From Zychaea mexicana (Eukaryota; Mucoromycota; Mucoromycetes; Mucorales; Lichtheimiaceae): a stretch of 64,000 nucleotides of DNA. Where the stretch lies: assembly GCF_025766255.1 (NCBI RefSeq), contig NW_026516696.1, positions 248,001 through 312,000 of the forward strand, written 5' to 3'. Below, in pieces: positions 52,602 to 62,404 of the stretch. The notes beneath the pieces were generated by a model. It made no database searches. It was given only the letters and a program-made list of their open reading frames with translations, and was not told where the DNA came from. The translations under genes and the position numbers were made by a program. Positions within the stretch are counted from its first letter, which is position 1. The number at the start of each line of letters is the position of its first letter.

Positions 52602-54113
52602 ATGACAAACGATCGCTTATTGTGTGTGTTTGTTCATGGATACAGGGGAGGCGATACGACGTTCAAGGTATGCACACATTAACCTTTTCTTTTTTTTACC
52701 ACTTATATTAGTTATAACAGGTTATTTGCCACATAGGATTTCCCAAACAGATTAAAAACGATCACCACCCACGACCGTGTTGAAGTCAAAATCTATCCCA
52801 AATACAAAACCTCAGGGTAAGTTGAAGTAATTAGCAATAATGCGACAAGCCATGACAACGCTTTCTTCATGACAACAGTATGTTAAGCATTGCTATAAAA
52901 AAAGCGATTTTCAGTTAGCGGTAAAGAACCTACTAGCGTGGCTTCAGGGACAAGTTCAATTAGCACAAAAGGAAGCAGGTTGTGGTCGGGTCCGGTTTGT
53001 ATTGCTCGGGCATTCCATGGGTGGACTTGTATGTAAGTGTCATTACAATTTTAATGAGTGATTCGTATATAGGGTTATTGTATGTATAAGATTCCTACCA
53101 TGTACGCATGATATTCATTTGAGATATTAATCTCGTATCACGATCATTTAGCTGCTGAAGCAATACTTCACTGGAAACAAAATCCAGAGGTCTTGGATGC
53201 CGATATTCTTGGATTAATAGCATATGATACACCGTTTTATTCTGTCAATCATCGATTTGTTACGACTCAGGCGTTGAGCCATGCAGAACAAGTGAACCGT
53301 CATGTGAGTCGATTTTGGTCGGCAACGGGTGCTGCTACTACAGCAGCTACAGCAGCAAGTGCGACAACATCACGATCGACCAAAGCAGCTGCAATTGAAT
53401 ATCCCGGAACAGCGGCAACGAAGAAAAAGTCATCTTCGTCCTCGTGGGGATTACTGGCTGGAGTTGTGGGTGTCGCTGCAGCAGGTGCGGCGGCCTATAT
53501 GGCCAGAGAAAAGATCACTGCAGGGATGACGGATGTTTTTGATCATCTCGAATTCGTCAGTACATTGATGGATCTGAATGGCTGCTGGGAAAGGTATGAA
53601 AAGAGAAGTAATATTATACCTGGTGCTACTCCTTTTTCCATATCTGTATATACATGTCTGATACAATTTGAGTTGCCTGATCCAATTATTTTATAGAGTA
53701 CGTCGACTCACCGAGCTACCGGATGTCATGTTCAAGTGTTTTTATGTCCAGGTAAAGAAGCCGATATAAAGTTTCTGCATAATAGAAGGTGGTGTGCCTG
53801 TTCTGATGGAGTGGCGATAGATGCTGGATGTTGCTGCATTAAGTGTGAACATGTGATGCTAAGCTTCGAGGTATGCGCATTATATCAGTTAACGAGTGAC
53901 GACAGCTTAGCAAGTGATCCACGTACATTTATCGCGTTGCCTCCTCCAGAGACTGCGCATCATTTTATACCCATCACTTCAAGAATGGAAGGCGAGATTG
54001 ATGCACATACAAGCATCTTTGATCCGTCGAAAAACGACCACTACTATACCTTGGGGCTGGACTCTGTTTCACTAATCTCTGAAATGTTGGCAAGGCAACA
54101 TAGAAAACGATAA
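52602..54113 (+). CDS. DUF676-type serine hydrolase / lipase-like protein
   Basis: An alpha/beta hydrolase of the DUF676 (putative serine esterase) group; the substrate is probably an ester or lipid. The ATG at 52602 starts MTNDRLLCVFVHGYRGGDTTF (strand and oxyanion HG motif). After introns come DRVEVKIYPKYKTSG and VRFVLLGHSMGGLV, the nucleophile elbow with the catalytic Ser. EAILHWKQNPEVLDADILGLIAYDTPFYSV carries the usual DTP motif. A low-complexity Ala/Thr insertion and a Gly/Ala-rich hydrophobic stretch (WGLLAGVVGVAAAGAAAYMA) follow, seen as a likely membrane segment. VRRLTELPDVMFKCFYVQ splices across about 136 bases to LTSDDSLASDPRTFIALPPP, then AHHFIPITSRMEGEIDAHTSIFDP and DHYYTLGLDSVSLI, with the probable catalytic His in DAHTSIF. 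TAA at 54111-54113. About six exons. Confidence 0.85.
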
Positions 54114-54571
54114 ATCATATCACTACTGCTTTCTGTAGTAAGCAGGACAGTGATGTGGCTCGTTTAAATCATTAGCACTCTCTTTACTTTAACCCGCATC
54201 CAACCAACTTTTCCTATTACCTGTATACTATATTTATATATTTGTTATTTGTATGTAATACTATATATATATTACTGCTGTATGCTTACATACATAAGCC
54301 AGTAACTATTTTCGGCATTGTGCATGGCATGAGATCGTTAGTCATATTTCAAATCCAAAACAGAGTAACTACAGATCGGTAATACTGGTATGTACTAATG
54401 CAAGTATCACGTTTAAGCAAGTCTGCAGCGTGTTCTTTTAAGCTTCTCGTCTCCTTTCTTTTTTGTTTCTCTCTTTCTCTTTCTTCCTTTCATCCGGGTT
54501 ATCATTCTATTGTCTCGTCTTTTTCATATTACACGCTACACATACAACCGAAAAAAAAGCAAAAGAGATAA
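54114..54571. other. Promoter region of the Zn2Cys6 gene
   Basis: About 460 bases. It contains the hydrolase 3' end (A/T-rich, TATATATA near 54230-54275) and, just upstream of the ATG at 54572, a pyrimidine tract (CTTTCTTTTTTGTTTCTCTC, about 54450-54490). No gene. Confidence 0.6.
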
Positions 54572-57372
54572 ATGACTCTTGAAAACGACCCTCATTCAAC
54601 GTCAAAACGGATGCGAATGACGCTGGCTTGCGAGCGGTGCAGGTATTTAACATTCAGAAGTTAATATTCTCAACAACACACCAAGAAGTAAACTCTTACA
54701 TTTTTGCTCTTCTTGGTTTCTGTCACCACACACAAATGAAAGACTGAAGAAGGGTAAGATAAATTCTGTGACATCAATAACGACACTCTTACTTTCGTTT
54801 GATTTCCTCACAGCAATACTCAAACCATGATGTTTCTTATTATCGACAAAAGTCAAGTGTGATTTCGCCCATCCAATATGTGGTCGATGCCGCGGCGCTA
54901 AAGGTACGCCGTTGCCGGGTATTTCTTTGTTTGCGAGAGGGAACAAAAAAAAGGGGGGTGTCTTTGCTGTTATGGTGGATGGAAAGTAACCAGCAGCGAC
55001 ACTAAATTGGGTGATAATCGACTTTGTTTATATACTCTGTACATACAGCCGCATGCTCATACACAGGAGCACCTACGCAGATTGACTTGTTCAACTTGGT
55101 GCAGCTCAACGAAACTGTAAGCCAACTGCAATCCCGGGTTGCTGCAATAGAAAGTGGTGTTGAAGGAATTAAAGACGACACACGATTCATTGCCAAAGAG
55201 ATTCGAAATAAGCGACTAAAAACGAAACACGAGTTTGCAACAACAGCCACAGCACCTTCATGCAACTATGATGCTGAAGTACCGTCGTCGTCCATCCCCT
55301 TAGCTACCTCCTCTTCTTCATCTTCATCTTCACCCCCACCGTCATCGCCAGTTCAACAGCAACAATTAAATCCAAACTGGGCCGTCTCCTTGACACCTAA
55401 TGGTCTACGAGTGGACACGAATATCATTTCTCTGAATGACCTATATGATATACTGCTTTCCGGCTTGTCACAGCTGAGAACAATCGCAACGACCACTAGT
55501 ACGCCGAAACACTCTAACCCAACGTCACACGCGGGGCTGCCGCATCCAGCAACATATTCGAATGCGCAGACAGCAACAACTGATGCAGAAGCACCAGGAG
55601 GAATCAAAAGACATCACGGTCACGATCATCATCATGAAAGCCCACAGCAGCATCACCGGGAAGAGGATAATGACGAGGATGACGAAGAAGACGGGTTAAA
55701 CGCCGTTGTTATCAAATACAATCCCCTGTACAGATCCAAAGACATCATCTTCCCGCTGTATAGCGCTTGGGAATCTGGCAATAGCAATCACGAAGTTTGT
55801 GCTACCACATCACGAACCAGTACATCGTGTTGCATTGCTCGGAAACTACCGCATCCCGCACTATTGAATCAGCTACTCAAAATCTACGAAGAGTGTTTCT
55901 TGTGCTTGCCGCTGCCCGAGATGGATACGTTCTTACAACAATGCAAAGAACAGACCGCATCACCGCTCTTAATTAATGCCGTCTTATCCTGGTCAGCACG
56001 CCATGCAGCCATCTACCACGGTATTCTGGGTCAACAAGATCCAAACCGGGTGGGTGAACCCTACTTTGCTGCAGCCAAGGCCTTACTGCGCGATGCATTT
56101 CTCACACCACGTGTTGAGACGGTGCATGCACTGTTACTGATGTACATCTACAGCATTGGAAAAACGGGTCCGGACCGATGTGAATCTGAAGCCTATACCT
56201 TCTTGGGTCTAGCCACCCGTATGGCGTTCGACTTGGGCCTCCATCGCGCACATCCTGAGGACGAAACAGGCCGCCGACTGTTTGCTGCCTTGGAATTTCT
56301 GGAGACGCTATGTGCAGCGCATTCAGATAAACCGATGCTATTTCCACTACAAGCGCAGACAATCCAGCTTTTGGACCATGAACAAGGCGAGCGCCGTTAC
56401 CGCGCTGAATTTACCAAGCACAGACACATGATCAACCAAATTTATCGCCGCATTCATACCAGCTGTCATCAAAGCGACCCCTTGTTCAAGACAGTATCCA
56501 CCTTGGAGCGCGAACTCAAGACTTGGTACAAGCAGCTACCATGCTATTTCCAATACAACCCGCACCAACAAAAGTCATGGACAAGCACTTCGTTTCGGGA
56601 ACAGGCATGTCTGAAGCTCAACTTTGAGTATCATTTTCAAATGTGCCAGCTATACTCAATCTTTCTGCCGCCTCATCCGGACAAGCAACACACTGTGAAC
56701 CTACTATCGTTACGCTTGTGTTTGAATAGCGCCGATGCCATCACTGAGCTATTGGAGTGCTGGATGCAGCTGCGCCAACCATGGTGTCATTTCACTCTGG
56801 ACACGATTGTCATGGCGTGCTTGGTGTACGGGCATCAGTTCAAGTCTAAGAAACCGGAAGTTTTGGCTCATGCGAAACGGCAAATGCAGCGCGTAGGAGC
56901 GGTGCTCAAATCATCGCCCGTCAAGCACCACAAGTATGTACGTACATTGATTGCTCGCATTGAAAAGCAAACAAATCCGTCGCTATCACCCCACGACCCG
57001 GACGACGACGACGACGAAGAACAAGAACAAGAGGACGCATCATCAGCACCAGCACCTTCATTATCGTCAACATCTTCATCATCAACATCGTCGATTTGGC
57101 AAGAACAGACACCACTGCATCCATCGTCATCACCATTCCCGCCTACTTCTGGAGCAGCAGTAACGGCTACCATTACGGATACGGCTGCTCATGTTAGTAC
57201 TGCTCCACCGCCGCCCATGGCCGTGCTTCCAAGCGCGCCAACGGCATCCTTGGAGGAAGATTGGTCCTGGCTAAAGCCGACAGATATAGCTGTCAACGAT
57301 TTGTTTCGGTTTGCTGATTTCATATATACACCCACGATGGATATGATGGGCTATCAGTGGCCGCCCAGTTAG
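54572..57372 (+). CDS. Zn2Cys6 (zinc-cluster) fungal transcription factor
   Basis: A nuclear sequence-specific regulator. The spliced N-terminus gives a complete CX2CX6CX6CX2CX6C cluster: ACERCR, LKK, VKCDFAHPICGRCRGAK and AACSYTG. It is assembled from four exons: 54572-54642, an 11-base micro-exon at 54743-54753, 54853-54903, and 55049 onward. Next come a short linker and a coiled-coil dimerisation segment (FNLVQLNETVSQLQSRVAAI), a disordered His/Asp-rich region, then the fungal-specific middle homology region (about 55860-56400: LKIYEECFLCLPLPEMDTFL, VHALLLMYIYSIGKTGPDRC, FLGLATRMAFDLGLHRAHPE, RRLFAALEFLETLCA). The C-terminus is acidic/Ser-rich and ends DMMGYQWPPS-TAG at 57372. The last exon (2.3 kb) is intronless. 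The target genes are unknown. Its neighbours, a DUF676 hydrolase and a RhoGEF, give no clear clue. Confidence 0.92.
54743..54753 (+). other. 11-base micro-exon of the zinc-cluster gene
   Basis: Bases ACTGAAGAAGG, flanked by AAAG on the left and GTAAGAT on the right, supply Leu-Lys-Lys and parts of two codons. With this exon the spacing between Cys 2 and Cys 3 is exactly six residues as the family requires. Skipping it would give a spacing of two and destroy the cluster. The flanking introns are about 100 bases each. Confidence 0.75.
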
Positions 57373-57723
57373 TCTCCCGATCAATTTTGTAATAAGAGGA
57401 ATGAGAAAAATATATTATGCCTGAGGGGAAGTTTGGGGTGGGGGATAAGTACATGAACAAGAGAAAGAAAGGAAGAGTATGAATAAATAAGAAAAAAAGA
57501 AACTCAAAACAAGGAATACGGGTGGATGAATAAAGAAGTGTGAGTGTGTGTGTATGAGTGTGTGTTTGGATTGTATGGTGCGTGGAAATAAAAAGGCGAG
57601 AGAGAGAGAGAGAGAGAGTGTGTGTGTGTGTGCGAGTTCTATACATGTACTAGACTACTAAAGATATTATGCGTTGTTTGTATGAGTTGCGGAATATGTG
57701 GAGAGGATAATTTTGTTTCTTTT
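57373..57723. other. Convergent 3' intergenic region (Zn2Cys6 / RhoGEF)
   Basis: About 350 bases between converging stops. It contains A-rich stretches with AATAAA-like motifs (AATAAATAAG near 57483) and the AG/GT compound microsatellite. No gene. Confidence 0.6.
57598..57632. repeat. Compound (AG)n(TG)n microsatellite
   Basis: About 20 bases of AG repeats run directly into about 14 bases of TG repeats in the convergent 3' region. Shorter TG runs precede it near 57540-57565. Confidence 0.85.
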
Positions 57724-60700
57724 TTACCAGCCATTCTCTGCGTTCTTGGTCTTTATATACTCATAGATCTTTTGACCTGTCTCCTCCTCCTTGATCTGGA
57801 CCATGTACACCATACTCTGCCGTTCCTTTTCGTTTGTCAACAAGAACGTGATACGCTTTGGATTCATCCGACTGACATTGCGACTGTGAACCGTTGCGCT
57901 GACCAACTTGGTTGCCTTGTTGCCCTTGCCATTCTCCATCTCGATATGCATTTTTTTGCTAGGCAATTGCTGCGAGATCTTCATGGTCACACTGCCAAAA
58001 CTGCTCCAGCTGGAATGTTCTTGCTGGACAAATAGCTTGGCCTTGCATTGCATTACAAGACGTAAGGTCTGGGGTTGCTGTGGTTCTTCTTTGGGCTCGT
58101 CGTCTTTGGGATCGTCATCCAAGAAATCAGCAGCAGCAGCAATAACACCAGGTGGAGCGCCACGCAAGGTTCCTTCACCCATTGTTCCGCCCATGCGGAT
58201 GGCTTCTTGATGCGTGCGCTGCAAGATTTGAAACAGGTGCGCAGCTTCTTGCGGGGATTGGAAATGGACAAGGTAGTTTTCCTTCTGGTTGCCCATAAAC
58301 ACGGAAATGCTAACGTCGGTGGGTGAAGCATGGCAAATCACCGTATTTGGAAGGACCCATGCGTTCAAGTATAGCTGGCCTGTGTTTTGCATAAGAACGG
58401 CGACACAAGATCGATTCGTGAACGTTTGTCGCACTTCGAGCAGGCACTGGCCGTCAACGGCATACCATGACTCGGCCTTCCAATGGAACACTTCACATTG
58501 TCCGCTATACACAACTTGGCGAATGCCGTTGGGTTGACCGTTCACCATATGTGGGGTAGGCTAAATACACACAATAGAACGATAAGAACAACCGAGAAAA
58601 AAGGTTAAAGTTTGAGTGACCAGCTCTTCTTTTCTTTTTCTGGGAAACAAAGTCAAACAATGGGCTTCTTGTTTATCGCCAACTTACACTGCGGGGTGGC
58701 GAATTCAAGTCATCCATGGATCGCTGCTGATGCAAGTAAGGAGGAGTATTCAAATGACGACCCATAGGCGGCTGTTGTTGTTGTTGTTGTTGTTGCTGCT
58801 GCTGAGGTGGAGGAGTAGGCTGTTGTTGCGGATATCCACCAGGTCCACCAACAGCCATTCCTGGACTAGGTGACCGATTACCCGGCATATTGTTATGGAA
58901 CGAACGACGCTGAGTCAATGGCGGCGCACCAGGCCGAGCCATATACTGAGGCTGAGGTTGATGGATCACCGGTGGTCTTGGTTGTTGTGTCGATTGAGGC
59001 TGTGGAGGAAGCGATCGATTCATCGAAGGATGATGATGCATGGGACCAGGCTGTTGCTGCTGTTGGTGGTGTTGTTGGTGATGGGCCGGAGCAGCAGGTG
59101 GTCGTTGTGGAAGTGCTTTTTGCATAGGTGGTTGTTGTGGCTGCTGGCGAGAAGACGAAGTCCGTGCGGGCATAGTCATGGCAGGAGTATAAGGATCAGC
59201 AGCAGGGGCAGCAACAGCAGCAGAAGAAGTAACACCGCGATTCACAGAAGAGGTGCGAGGCAAAAGTTTTGGATCCGCAGCGTTGTATTCCTGAGTCACT
59301 GCTTGCATAGCAGCCACTGGTGCGACAGCATGGCTGATTTCGATGGTTCGGGGTGATACAGGCCGTGCAGCCGCGCCGGGTGAATCTTCCGCTCCTGACG
59401 AATTAAAAGTGCTCGTGGACACCGCCGAAGGTGCAGGGCTTGCCGAGCGTGGCGATAGATGCGAATCCTGTCTTGCTGGTGCTGGTGCTGGTGCTGGTGC
59501 TGGTGGCTTCAAGTCACTTTCATCGTTGCTCGCTTTCGGAGGTGGTGGCGGAGCAGGCAAGTTTTTCGTTTCGTGCTTCTGCTGCTCTTGCTGTACAATA
59601 TCTTTGGGTGGCAGCGCAGGTACTAAATAAGGACATTAAACACCTTTCAGAATGGGGCGCTCAAGAGCATTTTTGCCTGTTTTCGTTTCTCCTTTTACTT
59701 TTTCCCTTATATGTTTGTAAAAGGCAGAAAAAGATACGATGATCACTTGACCTATTACCGATGGCGCCCCTCCCCCTGCACTTATTTACTCTACCTTTTG
59801 GGAGAAACTCTTCAGAAGATGACTCATCAGAAGACAATGGGGATATCTCGCCCGTTTGATCCGTGTAAAACGAAAATATGTCATGTTTGCGGATACCACT
59901 CTTGCGGGCATTCTTGTCTGCTGGTGTCGATGCTGATGCTAGCGATGAAGATCCCTCTGCTGCTCCGTCTCCGCCACCAACGTGCTTTTGCACGACGGCT
60001 CTAAGCGCTTTTGGTGCAAGTGTCATTGAGCTGGGCGCATTGTCGTTGACGCCGACCCACTTGTTGCGTGTTTCCTTGAGGTCAGCTCGCATCGTAAGGT
60101 GCTTCTTGCCCACAACGGCGAATTCCACAATGTACTCACCCACCAGCTCTCGGTCGAGGTTCTTTGACTTTACAGTAATGTCGTTTACAGTAAGGGGTGG
60201 GTATAAGAGTGTGTACACGTTGTTGGTGCCTTCCTTAGCTACAAGCAAGACATCGTTCGTAAGGATAAGCTGGACGCGAATCGGTGTCGTTTCGTTTGTT
60301 TCTCCGGGCAGCTGCACAAAATGATCCCGCAGAACGACTGCTGCATCGTCGGGTAGACGTGGTTGATACTGGTGCTGCTCATAATAAGGAGATTATATCG
60401 AGGAGTTAAAAAAACTTGGAAGAAGTAAACGATTTTTTTTGCATAAATACAAACCATAGGCGAACCGCTGAAGAGATCCACGACTTGAGAGCAGTCAAGC
60501 TTACAGCCATCAAAAGACATAATTAACTCAGAGCGCACAGATGTCATGTTGGTTTGGATGGGTGTAACGATAGGAAGTGGTTTAGTGTGTGCCCTCGATG
60601 CAGAAGAAGAAGGGGAAGAAGAAGGGTCTGTGGCCCCGCTTGATTTTCCAGAACTTTTCTGGGCCATTAGCATGACCGTATCAATACGTCGATTGGCCTT

Positions 60701-61826
60701 GACCAAAAGCTTGTGATCAGCCCGACCAGGCTCAGCACTTTCTAAAAGACGCTGTAGTAGTGCATATATGCATGCATTTTCCTCGGTTAGCGAAACGCAC
60801 TTGCTACTTCTTAGAACTTTGAAAATCAGTAGTTACTCACACTATATAACACTTTGTAATAGTTGAGCTGTTGTGCTGGCGCATTAAATAAAGATTCTAG
60901 ACTGATCTCATAGGATGCTTGAGCAGACAAATCCTAGAATTAATATTTGGGTTAGTTCAATATTTATAGTGACGCCTTCTGTTTACAAATATTTATATAC
61001 CTTGAGCAGCTTTTGGATGCCAGGATTCTTGGCAATGTCTTGACGTTGATTGAGATTGAGTATGTAGCCACGCGAAAAGTTGGCATAAGGGACCTCCATA
61101 TCATCAACCTATCATATAGGTAGTTGTAAACACACAGGTTAATATCTGCCGGGTGTGATGGTGCAAGGGCAATTTATTTATATATCTAACCCATTGCATG
61201 AGCACGTCTCCAAGCTCCTTGATCGTCTGAGGGTTTGCGGCGATCTTGACTAGTTTCTGCAGTGATAAAATTCGCAATAAGTAATCAAATACACATGTAT
61301 AATATCTTGCAGAATTGGATCTGCTCCCCAACGGAGATCCTTACCGCGCAGAAGCGTTTGTTGACTTTGATGATTTCGCGAACATTGGCTAAAAGCTCGG
61401 TAAAATCAGTAATGGATTGATCGGTCCATAGCGGGGCTAATTGCTTTTATATTTTTAAAAAGAGGGAAAAAAATCAGGGCATTATTAGAGAATATCCAAA
61501 TTATCGTATGGTGCTTATTACAGCACTTGATTCACCCCCACCGAAACACAAGAGACAGCAAATATCTTTTCAATTGTGCAGTGCTGCATGTTTGCACGGT
61601 AATTATTATCTTAGACGAGAGAAATAAAGAATAAACACGTTACAATGTCAATGATCTTGAGTGTTTCCATATAACTCTTTTCGGTTTCAATAAGCTCGGC
61701 CAAAGGGTTGTTTCCCGAGTTCTTCGGAGTCGAATCGGTAGAATAAGGTGACAAGGGCGTCGTTGCGCCGGAATTTGTTGAAAATGCATCTGATGCATTT
61801 GATGCGAGCGTAGATGCGGAAAGCAT
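57724..61826 (-). CDS. Dbl-family RhoGEF with C-terminal PH-like modules
   Basis: A guanine-nucleotide exchange factor for a Rho-type GTPase. The ATG at 61826 (MLSASTLASNASDAF) gives a short Ser/Thr leader, then a DH domain: LAELIETEKSYMETLKIID, DFTELLANVREIIKVNKRFC, KLVKIAANPQTIKELGDVLM, YANFSRGYILNLNQRQDIA and LNYYKVLYSRLLES. A region resembling a PH domain follows (RVQLILTNDVLLVAKEGTNN, YIVEFAVVGKKHLTMRADLK and ETRNKWV). A roughly 300-residue Pro/Gln/His-rich linker includes an 11-Gln run. The C-terminal half has two compact beta-rich segments: CEVFHWKAESWYAVDGQCLL with LYLNAWVLPNTVICHASPTD and YLVHFQSPQEAAHLFQILQR, and LRLVMQCKAKLFVQQEHSSW with VTMKISQQLPSKKMHIEMEN and RITFLLTNEKERQ. These look PH/RanBD-like (inference). 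TAA at 57724-57726. About nine exons. The substrate Rho (Rho1 or Cdc42) cannot be decided. Confidence 0.85.
58772..58803 (-). repeat. Poly-glutamine tract in the RhoGEF linker
   Basis: TTG/CTG triplets on the plus strand encode about 11 consecutive Gln on the coding strand, in the proline/glutamine-rich linker between the DH-PH part and the C-terminal modules. Confidence 0.85.
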
Positions 61827-62343
61827 AGTATAAGGAATTAAAGTACAAGGGGTGGCAGAGAAGGTGGGGGTGGGTCTTCAATAGAGAGGAAAAAGGAAAG
61901 GAGGGTAGTGTTTTTTAAGAAAAGGAATGAATGAGAGGGAAGGAAAGGAAGGAAGGAAGGAAAGTATTTAGAATATGAGGGCGATTAAGTCCAACGTAGT
62001 GGAAGAGTGCTAAGGACGTGTTGTATTTTTTTCTTACGACTGTCGATGAAAGAAAAGAAAAGAGAAAGCAAGTATGCATCTGCACCCGAAATTTGAAGGT
62101 CGACAAAAGTGGGTAGTAGGGGCTGAACTCTTATTAGGGCTCCCAGGCGTTTCGCTCTGAGAAACAAAGTTGGTGACACATTGAAAAGATGGTCGCAACC
62201 ATATTTAACATAGAAAAAATAGACAATATTACGGTTAGAGCATTTCTCTATATCAAAATAAGAAACATCTTTATCTTATAAATTAATTTTGTGGAATAGA
62301 ACACCCGGTCAAAAAAAGCAGATTGGAGATCAGTTTTCTTGCT

Positions 62344-62357
62344 GTTGCTATGGCAAC
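62344..62357. promoter_or_regulatory. RFX X-box, near-perfect inverted repeat
   Basis: GTTGCTATGGCAAC matches the RFX/Crt1 X-box GTTGCCATGGCAAC at 13 of 14 positions with both GTTGC/GCAAC arms complete. It lies about 520 bases upstream of the RhoGEF start codon and 34 bases before a second copy. Binding by a fungal RFX protein is inferred from the motif. Confidence 0.6.
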
Positions 62358-62390
62358 ATAACTCAAAGCAACCCAGCATAGCAATATCAC

Positions 62391-62404
62391 ATTACCATGG
62401 CAAC
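62391..62404. promoter_or_regulatory. RFX X-box, second copy
   Basis: ATTACCATGGCAAC matches the X-box consensus GTTRCCATGGCAAC at 13 of 14 positions, including the full CCATGGCAAC right half. Its start lies 47 bases after that of the first copy, an arrangement like the multiple X-boxes of budding-yeast Crt1 targets. A compact GTTGCAAC half-site palindrome occurs another 55-60 bases on (about 62459-62466). Confidence 0.6.

Noticed and set aside
57540..57632. Short regular repeats that might suggest an array
   Set aside because: Plain di-nucleotide microsatellites, not spaced repeats; CRISPR arrays are not expected in a eukaryotic genome.
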